Part shown: piece after piece, positions 40,931 to 52,028 of the stretch
Position numbering within the stretch: position 1 is the first letter of the stretch
Layout of the letters: each line of letters starts with the position of its first letter
NCBI GenBank assembly: GCA_034670405.1
Contig: JAXDDX010000057.1
Location: 2,303,501-2,367,500, forward strand
From: Hoplostethus atlanticus
Taxonomy: Eukaryota > Chordata > Actinopteri > Trachichthyiformes > Trachichthyidae
DNA: 64,000 nt
Direction: 5' to 3'
Program-made: the position numbers and the translations under genes
The notes under the pieces: generated by a model
The model's input: the letters and a program-made list of their open reading frames with translations, nothing else
Database searches by the model: none
What the model was told of the DNA's origin: nothing

Positions 40931-42604
40931 AACTCCTGGTCTCTTACAACAGTGTTTTTGCAGCCAGGCCTGTCTTGGCCTTGTCCCACATTTCCAGAGT
41001 GATTTGATCATGATGGAATACGGGGCACCAGATTGCTCACCACTCTGAAGTCAGTCGGCTGCTCGGCTTGATTAATTTATTTGTACAGTGTGGTTTCTCA
41101 ACGGGGATGACTGAAGTGTACCTAAGTCCCCACATGCTCAGACAGTCATGTCTGAAGAAAGACTTGTAAAAACCTTTCCCGGCCCGTCTCCAGGGTTAAC
41201 GTAGGCAGAATCTTTTAAATAAATGAATTAGTCAATAGCTCTTTTGTGTTGAGGTGCATTCAGCTCAGCAGATCCTATCCAGGTGCCTTAGTAAGTGCTT
41301 GACTCCACACTGGTTGTTTTATAGGCCTAGTAGGAGTTTTTAATCTGCCCTGTTTTGCACAGCTCAGGTTTTTTTTTGCCATATAGCTGCGGGCAAGAAG
41401 GTGTTAGAAAGAGAAAATGGTACATGCTGAGAGATGGGTTTTTCATGTCATTGCGCAACAGAATAATTAAGAATTGCAAGTGCAGAACGCTGTGGTAGAC
41501 AACAATGTAAATCTGTCAGTCTGTGCCGCGGAGGTAGGCATGCTGCAACCTGAAGCCAAGCCAGCCTGGTCACAGCCTGCTCCTCTGTTGCTGAGCAGAG
41601 TCGGGACCAGAAACCATATAAACAGTATGGCAAACAGTATGTGCGCACATATACGCGGCGTGCACAGAAAACAAAAGACGTGGAGGGTGTTGACAATCTC
41701 TGTTCCTCTATCTCTGTAGATGTAGTGCAGAAACTGGCGTGAGGGGGTCAAAGGTCAGGGTCCTGGTGGGGAGGTTAGTCCTCGGGAGACAGCTCAGCTC
41801 AAATTAGGCCTCAGATTGGCGTTCACGGTCAAAATAGTTAACCCCTGCTCACCTCGCCGTCCCTTAAGAAAACATATGCTTTGCCTCAATGCCTCAGTCT
41901 CACTTTTAACAACCTCTGTCAGACGCACAAGGACAAACATGCTCCTCCCCGGTGGACCAAGTCATGCCCACACCGACATACTTTCACCTGTCTGCGTCGT
42001 ATTCATTTCCGTCAGCCGTGCTCCGAGAAAATTGCACACATTCTGGTAGCCATCTTTATGAATCCGTGTTGTACCAATCCTCCGTTGCTGCATCTCGTTT
42101 GTGTTGTAAAGAAGAGGGAGGCAGTGCGGCAGAACTGTTGCAAGCGGTGCATGCCGTGTAATTGGCACTTCTACCAAGGCTGCACATCTGCACAACTGCA
42201 AGATGTAAGTAGTATAGGAACAAATAAAACATGTTGAGGGGGAAATTATTGACTGCTACCCATAACTTACTTATTTCTTGTGCTTCTTGCCACTGGACAG
42301 AGCGGTGAGATTCGACACGCAGAAACAACAAATAGAGTTAATTGTGGGAGCAGGAATGGAAAACAACGGCGAGCCAAGGTCAAGTCTGTAACTGATGTAA
42401 CCCCGTGGAGTGATTTAGGCTCTGCGACCAGGGGGCTTGTCCATTGGCAGCTCAATAGAGTGCGTTAGGGTGGGATGGCAGAGGTGTTGAGGGCCCTGGC
42501 GTTAATGACTTGCCGATGACATCAGGACATAGAGCAGAGTCTTTTCTTGGCCCTGGGGTTAAAGGTCAGACGGCCCATTCACCAACCTTGTGATTTATTC
42601 CCTG

Positions 42605-42622
42605 CCCCCCCCCCCCCCCCCC
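42605..42622. repeat. Poly(C) tract, 18 bp
   Basis: An uninterrupted cytosine run. Length may be inaccurate because homopolymers are error-prone in sequencing. Confidence 0.9.
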
Positions 42623-43717
42623 TCGGTCTATAAACACAATGAAAGCTATGTGCATGCTGGGTATGCAGGGCTCTCTCTCTGCGGTGGGCCCTCCAGAGGC
42701 GCCCTAAATACTTTTGGTATGCTTCTTTAGCGCTCTTTAGTCCCCGTTTTATTGCCGACTGCAAAAACAAACATTTTTCTAAAGCTCAACCAGACAACAG
42801 ACTGCTCATCTTCAAACTGCAGACTCTCAATAGGAACCAGCTGCTTTCAAAATGCAGTGAAAGTCTTTCGGTAACCCCGTCCGTGAGGACATCCTCCGAG
42901 ATAGCATCGCCTCTCTCCTCGTAGCGCCACACAGAGCTGCTGGTAAGACCAGTAGGTGGTTACTTCGAACAGCACATCCTGTGAGTCGTCATTCGGAGTT
43001 GCCGGGACCGGGAAGCGGTTCAGCTCCGTACACCGTGTAATGTTTAACCTCGCTTTCCTGCTGCTCCAGACAGAAGGAGCGCGGGGACCGCTGCAGTCAG
43101 CGCTAATGTCTAACTCCCTCCAACAACACGGAAACAGGGCCGCACTGCAGCCATTTCATCAGGCAGCGCTGGGTAATAAAAGTGTATTTTTCTGAAAAGA
43201 TCTGCCAGCTGGTGGTGTGATCATACCACTTGTTTCCAGTGCAAATCAACCTGTTTCAAAAACTTTAGTTCAATCAAGGGTCATTGGCTTGATAGTGGAG
43301 TGACAAGTCAGGTGAAACTGCATTGGAAGGCAATTATTTCACCCCGGTGGTGGATTTGTTTCACTTATTTTAAGGAAAACATCTTTTTTTTTAAAGAGAG
43401 ACTCAAGGAATTGTTCAGATGGATACTTTCTGCAGTGCAGGCTCTTTACTGCTGCTGATAGCATGGGGTCTTGAGTCAGTGGTAGCTAGTGTGTCTATGG
43501 GAGCGCAGTGGCATTACAGCTCATAATCGGGACATGGAGAAAGTACCTAAGGGGAACATTGAGCTGCTGTAGTTAACTCTTAGGAGGGCTGTCGGCTCGG
43601 AGAAGAAAACACCAAACTTCAACACGGTCAGCACAGGCTGAAGTCCTGACTTGCAAAGTATGAGTCACGCTCAGAATGATTGAAGTGACCTGTTCTCGGA
43701 ACCTAATGAACTGTGCA

Positions 43718-43718
<1 letters not shown>

Positions 43719-43754
<36 letters not shown>
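43719..43754. repeat. (TG)n microsatellite, 36 bp
   Basis: A pure TG run in intergenic DNA. Confidence 0.97.
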
Positions 43755-43755
<1 letters not shown>

Positions 43756-44733
43756 ATGCTCATATGTTGTGTGACTGTGGAAATATAAAAAAAAAAAAGA
43801 GGGAGAAAAAAGTAGCATGCGTGAAAGAGAAAGAGAGGCATAGACAAAGACAGAGAGAGAGAGAGGAGGAGGGAGAGAGAGAGGGCGATTGTCCCTGTTG
43901 AAATGCCAGGAAAAAGCTCTATTCATTCCTCCTTTTATATAGAGGCATAAAGTTGTCAATTTCAGTCATCATCTTTCAGTGTTTCTGCCTGGAAAAAGCC
44001 CCGTGTTGTTTTTATGAGAGGTAACGGTGCCAGCCAGGTGGGAGGGAAAGCAAACATTTTCAACAGGGCCGATACTGCAGCGCTGCGGCGTGCCCTATGT
44101 TTTCTTCACTGACGCTGACATGTTTCCCAGCGTAGCTTAGGGGAATTAAAAAAAAACGACCAGACTCCCAATTTCGAGCTGGAAACATCAACTTTCTCCC
44201 TTTCTCCTTGTCCTCCCTTTTTCGGTGGAGCTCCGGCCCGGCAAGCTCAACCTGCAGGCATCCCAGCTATTCCAAACACTCTGGAGTACCGAGGTGGAAA
44301 CATGCGAGGAATCTGGATGATTGGGCCCTCCGCACCCCCTCCGTCCACTCCCTCTATCCCTGCTCTCTGTTACCTGCTGAGGGGGAGGAGAGGCCCGGCA
44401 GAGGCCTGGCTGTCTGGAGGAGGTTATTAAAGGTCCCATATTATGGAAAACGGTTTATTCCTGGCGCTTATACATGTTCCACAGGAAATTACTTCCCTAA
44501 GCAGCTGAGAAAATTTGAAATCTGGAAGTCAACCCGTTTTTCTGTATTTTCCTTTTTCCCAAAACGGTGCCAAAGATAGGAGAAAAACAGCCCATTTCAG
44601 AAAATGGTTCCTTTGGACGTCATAAGGTGCAAATCCAGCCCCTCTCAGAGCATGCCCACGCCCAGTTGAACAACCAATCCCATTTACGTCGTCGCAAAAT
44701 GCAGCTCACGGCAGTGCCGCAAGCCGTTGCTTA

Positions 44734-44981
44734 TGGTGCATTCCATTGCACTCGGAAATCGATAATTCCGAGTCGGTATTCCTAACTTCCAATCTAAATG
44801 TGTTCCAGTGCATCTGCTCGGGAAAACATAATCGCCCGCAGCAAACTCATGTTTGTATGGTAAGTCTCAGAATGTTACAAGCATCTAAACTCAACATCAA
44901 CTACTACAGCGCCATTAGTGCAGAGAATCGGCGCATATCACATTCGGACGCCGTTTTTTCCGAGTACACTGGAATGCACCA
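44734..44981. mobile_element. Nested MITE, 248 bp, TTA target-site duplication
   Basis: TTA at 44731-44733 and 44982-44984 flank inverted ends TGGTGCATTCCA and TGGAATGCACCA. The similarity continues inward (CACTCGGAAA against its complement TTTTCCGAGTACA) for about 25 bases in all. A 3-base TTA duplication is typical of PIF/Harbinger-type elements. It lies inside the larger TTAA-flanked element, so it inserted later. Confidence 0.6.
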
Positions 44982-45925
44982 TTACTTTGCGACGACTGAA
45001 GCTAAAACAACATTTCAGGAGATATATCAACTCTCCAGTTATTATTTTGTAGGATGCCGGCAGCAACATAGATCCCTGCACAGTCTCCCAACACGCGAAA
45101 ATGCCAGGACAGAGCGGATTAATTTTACTTTTAACGGCAACGGCTACAGTTTTTTCTGTGTGTGATGATCAGTCCTCAGACTGCTTGAGCAACGGCAGGA
45201 TTAGCATCTAAATTGAAGCTTAAAAATGGAGCAATTCATAAGGTACGTGACCCATCTGCAAAATTGGAATCTGTAAGTGTCACCATGTTTTGATTTAATT
45301 TACCAAATTAGTCTGGTTTGTATATTTGACTGCTGGTTAGCTAACGAGCTAGCGGGGCTAGACACGGGCTTGTTGGGCGTGGAAGAAGTAAGAAAACTAA
45401 AGCTGGAGTCATTAAAAGTAAAGTAAAGTAAAAGTAAAGTTATTGGTTGGAGTCAGGACTCATCTTAAAGTTATTTGTTGGGACCAGTGTCTGTTTTATA
45501 AGTCTGTCGAACGTGTCAGGCTTGGTAAACTTTAGCCACCATTAGTACAATCGTGTTTGGTTGTTTGGCTGCGCTGTTTGGATGCAAATAGGTTGCATCC
45601 AATAATATATTGGTTAACTGGCTCAACAAAATTGTCAATCCTAGCTTGTCTGCAAGTTGTATTCAATAAGCTTATGGACATGAGCCATAAACAGACCTGC
45701 TACAGCAGAGAGTGTCACTCACACACCCACGTACACAAACACAAGGCACGAAAGTACAATATTACACAGAATTGTTATCATTGAGAAACTAAGTGGAACC
45801 GCCTCAGCTGCCTCTTCCCATTCTGGGTCAGACTCCGGCTCAAACATGTACGGTGTCAGTGTTGGTTCTGGAGCGGCCGCCATGGTTAGCATGAGCGCTC
45901 TGCTCTCCGCCTCCGCCAGGCGATC

Positions 45926-46033
45926 GCGTGTAGGTTGTATGTAATCAGCACTGCTCTGATTGGCCGCCTCACGCCGTGAGTGAGGCGTGAGGCGGCTAAT
46001 CAGAGCAGTGCTCATTACATACAACCTACACGC
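45926..46033. repeat. Near-perfect 108 bp foldback (50 bp arms, 8 bp loop)
   Basis: Left arm 45926-45975 and right arm 45984-46033 are complementary at 48 of 50 positions, separated by GTGAGTGA. The arms begin GCGTGTAGGTTGTATGTAAT and meet at CTCACGCC/GGCGTGAG. Transcribed RNA would form a long hairpin and the DNA could extrude a cruciform. It sits within the 44431-46193 element. Confidence 0.95.
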
Positions 46034-46689
46034 CCTCAAAACAGCCTGTTCTTTACAATGGAGAAAATGAGAGACTGAAACACACACCACAGAAGCTGGT
46101 TTTAGGATTTTTTTTAATATAGACTTCACAAACGTCTTGTAAAGACCCCCAGGAACAGTTTAAATAGCCCAAAATGAGTACAATACCCCCCCTTTAAGGC
46201 ATATTAGTGACACTGAGAAGGACGCCCTGCTGGCTTACCGGGTTGCGCATACCGGCGCGATGTCTTCTGAGCTGAAAGCAAACAGACTGTGCTGACCCCG
46301 CTGTGGTAAATGGCACATGTCAGGAGGGAGTGGGAGGGTGGAGCATTAAAGACCTGACCTCTTAGATGGAGGGGCTACGATGGCTTTGCTGTCCAGTGCG
46401 GTTGTGGTAAAAACCAAACTCTCTGCACGTGACGGGAATAATAAGTCCTCAGTTTTCCTCGGAATGAGCCGATAGCCAATAATCTTCCCGCTGATTTTCA
46501 TGCACTTCATTTCTCTATCCCGCCTAAACGAACACCTACACTCCCCTCCCAGTTTTTTTTTTTTTTTTTTTTTCAGGGTCCTCTTCCGTCGGCACGTGGT
46601 TTGCAGAGAAGCTATATGGTTTAAATTAACCCCCGAGGCGTGCGTCTACTTCTTACTCCTCTCCCGCCGTTTCCCCCCACCAACATCCC

Positions 46690-46714
46690 CACACACACAC
46701 ACACACACACACAC
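46690..46714. repeat. (AC)n microsatellite, 25 bp
   Basis: A pure AC run. Confidence 0.93.
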
Positions 46715-48360
46715 AGCTCCACGCATTTGTTTCATATTTTGCACAGGATGTGAGTCACCCACTTTTGATGTTTTAATTATAATATGTCAGTGATATATCG
46801 GGAGAAGGAGGAGGGGTCCCGAGGATTTGGAGCAGAGACGCTATAATAACATATCGCTGCCGTTCATGATTAACAGCACCGCCCTCGAGGAGGAGGAGAA
46901 AAAACCCCCCAGATATTCCAAAGGAGAACAAGACCGTTTTGTACTCGGTGATTCTCCAACAGTGAATATCTCCTTTAGACCTCTATAGCGCTCAACGAGA
47001 CAGAGGGAGGAGCTTTGCCGTTCTGGCCCAGCTCACTGTAAGGGAGTAGATTGTCTATGTGCCATCACAGTAAAAAAAAAAAAGCAGTATAATGGCTGAT
47101 TGACTCCAATAGAGGCTCGCACCACAACCGCTGTCTGTGTCATCACTGATATAGCACTGTTGGGATTTGAGAAGATGTGCTGCACTGGGCTGGCAGTCTT
47201 AAAATAGCCCCCGTCTTAGACGTGACCCTTGAGCCGCAGCACAAGCACCGACCATAACACCAGAGGAAAGCAAAATAGGTATAACTCACTGGCACCAGAT
47301 AAAGTGTTATGTAGTAGTATAAAGTGATGAGGCTCAACAGGTGCGGATTGGTTAATGTGAGCCAACCAGCCGGTCCGCGGACAAAAGAAAAGTAATGGCC
47401 AGTTGTTGATTAGCTCACTTCAACAGCATCTTAAATGAGCATAGCAGCAGGAGGGATCCGTGAGCGGAGAGTGGCTCAGGGCCCAAACAATGCCCCGGGC
47501 TTCAAACACCACACCAACAAGACGGATAGTGATAATACAGGGTTACTGAAGAACCCTTCAACAAGCCGCCCTCCCGATGATCTCTATCAACGACGACAAG
47601 GAATCAATATGTTCATCTACCACGCTGATGGGAGGCCATTAGCTTGTCACTTTCTCTTCCTCTCACTCCATTCCCTCATTCCAACTACTGTGGCTGCTGG
47701 CGCAGGAGGGATTAAGAGAGAAAGAGGACTAAAGAGGAGAGATTGGGGAGAGGTGGAGATGAGGAAGGACAATGACAGGTTGATGGATACCACAGCACGG
47801 GGGCATTGAGTCCATCCAGTTCTCAGTCAAAGGCCCTGAGACTCTGCTTGATGAGGTTTCTTTCAAACCTGTGCTGCTCAAGCAGTGGAAAATAAATTGG
47901 GAATTGTAAATAGACTTATGTAGAGGGAGGAAAGAGAGAAAGAGAGAAAAAAAAAGCGGGGGGTATTTTGCACCACTCTAGAAAAATGAGTCGAACTCTC
48001 CTTCCTCACCTCTCGCTCTCCCTCTTTATTTCTAGCCAAGCTGTCAGCCCTCCTGTCTCTGATGGCTTTACTGGTGGAGACAGAGACGGGAGAGGAGAAA
48101 AAGAGGAGCGAAAATCAGACGTGGAACTCTCCATTCACAGGCCAACCTTTGCCTTAGAAAACAGCCTTATTATTCCTGCCATTCAAAATGAATGGGAGAG
48201 CTTTTCCCCTCCCTTGGTGAAAAAGGGGGCTTCACTGGACTGGAGGAGTCTGTGGAGATTAGAGTCTTCCACCCTCCTGTCTCACTCTCTTTCAGAGCCC
48301 TTGAACACGTGAACCGATGCAGGAGACAGCTTGAAGCATTGAGGGGGACGAGCTACAGGG

Positions 48361-48362
<2 letters not shown>

Positions 48363-48410
<48 letters not shown>
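48363..48410. repeat. (TC)n microsatellite, 48 bp
   Basis: A TC run with a single TT interruption, about 1.3 kb before the end of the fgfr2 leader exon. Confidence 0.96.
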
Positions 48411-48539
48411 GGGTTGTTGTGGATAAATCTGTTCATTTGTAGGAAACTCATGAACTTCAGTGAATCTTGACTCAGCAACATATTAAAGCGATTAAAACAA
48501 CATCTAATTCTATTTCTTTCCCTAGCACCTAGCTCCTAC

Positions 48540-48740
48540 ATGCTCGCTCTGTAATGTTGGGTGTCCTGCATCCCTTTTGGGTGGCATGAGTATAGCATGA
48601 CTAGTGAGTCTGCCGAAGTGTCCTTGAGCAAGACACTACTTACTCCAGGATTGCCCCAAAGTGTGAAAAGAAAACTGTATTGCCGATTCATGTTGTCATC
48701 AATGTTATTATGAGTTGTTGTATCTGTCCTCACAATATAG
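48540..48740 (+). mobile_element. SINE relic, copy 3, near the fgfr2 leader exon
   Basis: On the plus strand the core GCCGAAGTGTCCTTGAGCAA (48612-48631) followed by GACACT matches the cores of copies 1 and 2. A trailing TCATGTTGTCATCAATGTTA segment may be the tail. The head is poorly preserved and the limits are approximate. Confidence 0.5.
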
Positions 48741-49194
48741 AATAAGAAAAATAAGTGGAAAAAAAAAAAAAGCTTGTGTGTCTGCGTCTCTTTGCACAGA
48801 TGTCATACCTTGACCACTGAGGGGCGTTGTTACTGCGGTTTGACAGCTCCGGAGCAGAGCGAGGCCCTTGCATTGGTCCCAGTTATATGCAGCAAGTTGA
48901 GCGCGGGGCAGGGAGCGCTGCAATTGATGGGCGGAGGAAGGCAGGGCCCAAAGGCACTGCGGCCAGGAAGCGGGTCGGATTTCAGGGGGTGGCGGAGGTG
49001 GGGGGGGAGTGGTAGTGGAGGGTTGAGCGACACCCACTGGAGTGAAGGAGGAGGGCAGTGTGTGGAGACGTAAGGAGGAGGAAAAAAATCTAGTAAACCT
49101 GACAAAGCGTCTGAGAAACAGCAGCAGGACTGTCGGCGGAGGGGGTGGAAGAAGACGCGAAAGACGCTCTGTTCGCCAGCGGGATCATACATTG

Positions 49195-49245
49195 ATGGAT
49201 TTAATGTCATTTCGCATCGGACATCTATCCTCTTGTAGCTTTTAA
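49195..49245 (+). promoter_or_regulatory. uORF of 16 codons in the fgfr2 leader
   Basis: ATG at 49195, reading MDLMSFRIGHLSSCSF and stopping at 49245. It counts as a uORF only if the transcript starts upstream of it. Confidence 0.4.
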
Positions 49246-49320
49246 ATTCTGTCCCTCCTCCTCCGCAAGTTGCAAGCTTTTCCATATAGCGGAGAAGTGC
49301 GCTGCTCGGGAACACTGGAC

Positions 49321-49350
49321 ATGTTTTGCGCCCTAGAAGAAACTTGGTGA
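49321..49350 (+). promoter_or_regulatory. uORF of 9 codons in the fgfr2 leader
   Basis: Reads MFCALEETW then TGA. Followed closely by further uORFs at 49384 and 49439. Confidence 0.4.
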
Positions 49351-49383
49351 CGGGGAGGAAAGTTTCAGGGGGGGGACAGCGGT

Positions 49384-49413
49384 ATGGTTTTCCGAGCTGT
49401 TTTCGAAGGATAA
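49384..49413 (+). promoter_or_regulatory. uORF of 9 codons in the fgfr2 leader
   Basis: Reads MVFRAVFEG then TAA. Confidence 0.4.
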
Positions 49414-49438
49414 CGCAAGTAGAGTCGGATTTCTTTGC

Positions 49439-49495
49439 ATGGCATCGGACTACCCTACCCCACGGGTTTGGAATATATCCTCTGATCTGAGTTGA
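49439..49495 (+). promoter_or_regulatory. uORF of 18 codons in the fgfr2 leader
   Basis: Reads MASDYPTPRVWNISSDLS then TGA. Confidence 0.4.
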
Positions 49496-49597
49496 CGCCG
49501 GCTGGTTGTGGAATAGTAAACTGAAAAAAAAAAGCAGCGCTTCGCAGTTTTTGGTGCATTGGGGAGTTGGAGACATTCCTCCTTCTGGATTCAGCAC

Positions 49598-49662
49598 ATG
49601 CACTCTCCTCCCTTATCTGTGCATGCCAAAACAGAGATCTCCCAAGATTTTAGTCCTCTCTG
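49598..49662 (+). promoter_or_regulatory. Start of two splice-spanning uORFs in the fgfr2 leader
   Basis: ATG at 49598 opens a frame that crosses the splice to 52029 and stops at 52057-52059 (31 codons). A second ATG at 49623 in another frame also crosses the junction and stops at 52043-52045. Both depend on the 49662/52029 splice. Confidence 0.4.
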
Positions 49663-52028
49663 GTAAGTCTATTTTTTTCACAATAAAACTTCCTCCATAT
49701 AGGATCTGCCCGAATGATCTGTCAGATTTCGGCTGTCACGACCAATACGGGGATAGATGAACGCTTTGCTCCCTTTTGGTGTTGCCCTATTTTTTTTTAG
49801 TTATGACCACATTTTCTTTATTTAACCTATTTTATTTGACAATAGAATAGGCTCCGAGTTTTCTAATCAAGAATGTATTTTGGGGACTTTGCAGAATTTG
49901 CAGAGTTTGACAATAAAATATGTTATTTGAAAAATCTAATATAATACAGTTTCCTTTTTTGTTTAGAGATTTAAAATGTCATAACTTCTATTAGATCTAG
50001 AACTTTATTTAGGAACATACTTACTCCAGTGAGGCCAACCCTTATTTATTTTGTGACTTGATTGCGAAGGTGAAAAACAAAACGGCACCTTGCCTCATCA
50101 GTTTAGGGGCCCATTAACGAGTGTCTTAGTTATTTATTACTTTGCTTAATTTTCTACATCGCATTTATGGTGCCAATTATCCCGTGACCGCAGTTGTTTT
50201 TTCACTGCTTGGTGCTGGAGCCCTAAATCACTGAGCGGCCCCAAACGAGCCCCCATTGTGGAAAAGAAACTGATTTGAATTTCAATAGGAATTCAATCAG
50301 TGCCAAGAAATTTCATTCAAAGCCTGGTTGAAATGAAGGCTGTGGTAATCTGTGGAGAAAAAGCCCTCATGTGTCCAAATGTCATGTCGACAGCAACATG
50401 CTAAAAGCCCACAGGCTGTAACGAAGAGCATATCAACCCCCCCTTAAAACCTATTTTCATACACTTGCTTTTATGTCATATATTTTCTCCTATTATTATT
50501 ATTATTTTATTATGTTGTGGTGCCATCTTGATTTTACTTTTTGAAAGGTATAGTCAAAGCACTTTGTAAACTCTGTTTTTAAGTGCTGTACAAATTAAGT
50601 TAATTATTATTATCGTTATTAAACGGATCTATCTTTCTGGCTGATTGTGGCATCGGGTGTACTGATTTGTGTACTACCCTTTAATAATTCATAGGTCTGC
50701 ACGAGCCACAGTGTAGAGATCTTTGTCTAAACTAGAAATACCAACCTATGCATTTCTCTTCATTCAGTCAGCTCAGTTACGCGCGTCATGAAAATTCGGA
50801 GAATCACCCCGAAATCATGTGCGCGTCCACGCCGCCCTGAGCCCCTGAGGTGGGGGGTGGGTTGGGGTTTGGCGGGGGTTGCACGAGAGAGATAAACCAG
50901 GATGTGGACATGTTTTAACAATTGCTCTCTACAAGTCAAATTACATGTATCTGCGTGGATACAAACCAATCGATATTTCCAGCTGGAGCAGAAGGAGCTC
51001 AGGGAAGCGTGACTTCACCAAAACCTCCAGAGACAGATCACCGGGATTGAACTGCAGATGTCCGGCCAAATAGATCGCTGCGTGTCCCCCAGTGTCGCAA
51101 TAGTGCATACTAGTCAAAGCCTACTCGGTCTCATAATCAAATCAGTCCAAATTGGAAATGCAATAAGCCCTCCTAACGAATAGCATCAACACAAATGGGA
51201 AGCGGGCAACAGGTTTGGCGCATCTGTTGCGCACGGGAATAAGTGATGTCCCCCCCTTAAGCGAAAACGATGCCATATTGGCTGATCTGTGATCGGTCCT
51301 GTGCCAGGGGATATTTTCAAAACAAGTTATGATTCTCCATCTGATAGTAAGTTTTATTAGTGCTGTAGCCCAATGGAAATACATCCACAGAGTAAAACGA
51401 CACGGTATTGTGGTTGTGCTGATATTTAGGCATTATGCCACATCAGACTGCTGTCATTTTAAGTTTTACTAACAATACAAAAAAAATCCAGTATCTGAAG
51501 TATATTTTCAGAATTATAACTGATAGCATATAGCATTTGAGCAGATTGGGACTATTAAGCCGAAGACACAGAAGAAGAAGTAGGCAGCATCTGTTAATGG
51601 GTATCTCTGACAGTATATCATAATGTATAAACCTGTACATGAGAAGCAAAGGCAGATGTGGCGCGGGCCGTGTGTTGACTGTCAGTGCCTCACAGCTTCG
51701 GTATGTCTGTGGCACGGCTTGTTTGACAGCATTTTGAAACATGGACACAGTCTCTGTCTCTCTCTCGCCTCCTCTCACTTCATTTATCCGCCTCAATGTG
51801 TCTAAAATAAAATGCAAGAAAGTGGAACAGCAGAGAGTTGGATGACATGGGACTGTAACGATGCAGCACTGATTGGATGTTTTTCTCTTTTTCTCCCTCT
51901 GTTCTTGCTGCCTCTCTGTAAAACTCCCATCTGTGTTCACACTCCGGCTTGCCTCTTCTGTCATCACCCCGCCACCACTTTCCCTTCCTCTCTCTCTCTC
52001 TCTCTCTCGCTCTCTTTCTATCTCTCAG
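49663..52028 (+). other. fgfr2 intron 1, about 2.4 kb
   Basis: It runs from donor GTAAGT to acceptor CTCTCAG at 52022-52028, with a (CT)n pyrimidine tract at about 51985-52026. The first half (49800-50460) is AT-rich, free of microsatellites and unassigned, and might hold conserved regulatory DNA. A LINE 3' tail lies at 50565-50625. The minus-strand open frame at 51443-51967 has no recognisable family. Confidence 0.6.
50565..50625 (+). mobile_element. LINE 3' tail relic (L2-like)
   Basis: GCACTTTGTAAACTCTGTTT followed by AAGTGCTGTACAAATTAAGT and (ATT)n is the typical hairpin-like 3' end of L2-type LINEs, here on the plus strand. Only the tail is recognisable. Confidence 0.65.

Larger units (their letters stand above)
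40935..44430. other. Intergenic region between satellite and large MITE (no gene recognised)
   Basis: It contains an 18-base C homopolymer at 42605-42622, a TG tract at 43719-43754 with a following GA-rich stretch, and unassigned unique sequence. The open frames at 41448-42331 show no family I know. Confidence 0.65.
44431..46193. mobile_element. Large TTAA-flanked MITE-like element, about 1.76 kb
   Basis: TTAA at 44427-44430 and at 46194-46197 bracket a block starting AGGTCCCATATTATGG and ending ATACCCCCCCT, so the outermost bases are inverted (AGG...CCT, then TATT/AATA inward). The left end matches the 417 bp element at 32250 (AGGTSCCATATT). It has no transposase frame; the 139-codon open frame near 44746-45165 has no ATG start and overlaps a nested insertion. 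Inside are a nested MITE (44734-44981), an AAAGT repeat (about 45415-45442) and a 108-base foldback (45926-46033). It could be one element or two nested ones whose outer ends now pair. Confidence 0.5.
46198..48949. other. Intergenic region upstream of fgfr2 (probable promoter-proximal DNA)
   Basis: It contains a T-run at 46553-46573, a short CA tract, a (TC)n tract at 48363-48410 and SINE copy 3. The open frame at 47435-47809 starts with ATG but shows no recognisable family. The fgfr2 promoter should lie at its right-hand end; no convincing TATA box is identified. Confidence 0.55.
48950..49662 (+). other. fgfr2: fgfr2 non-coding first exon (5' leader), 5' end not defined
   Basis: The 3' boundary is a consensus donor, CTCTG|GTAAGTC, at 49663. 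The sequence before it is unlike the surrounding introns: mixed GC and CpG, no microsatellites, no LINE or SINE match. It is placed as the leader because vertebrate FGFR2 starts with a non-coding exon and a coding exon follows after a short 2.4 kb intron at 52029. The transcription start is not visible; 48950 is a guess. Several short upstream ORFs lie in this exon. An antisense open frame of 257 codons over the same interval has no recognisable family. Confidence 0.5.

Noticed and set aside
41448..42331. Cluster of cysteine-rich open frames on both strands
   Set aside because: No ordered zinc-finger spacing or known domain; several overlapping frames on both strands suggest chance.
44746..45165. 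139-codon plus-strand open frame
   Set aside because: It has no ATG start, begins inside a nested MITE and crosses its inverted terminus; no transposase motif is visible.
48830..49603. 257-codon minus-strand open frame over the fgfr2 leader exon
   Set aside because: It has no recognisable family, is proline-rich from C-rich DNA, and overlaps an exon with a good donor on the plus strand; probably a chance frame.
51443..51967. 174-codon minus-strand open frame in fgfr2 intron 1
   Set aside because: No recognised domain and no supporting splice or poly(A) context; treated as chance.
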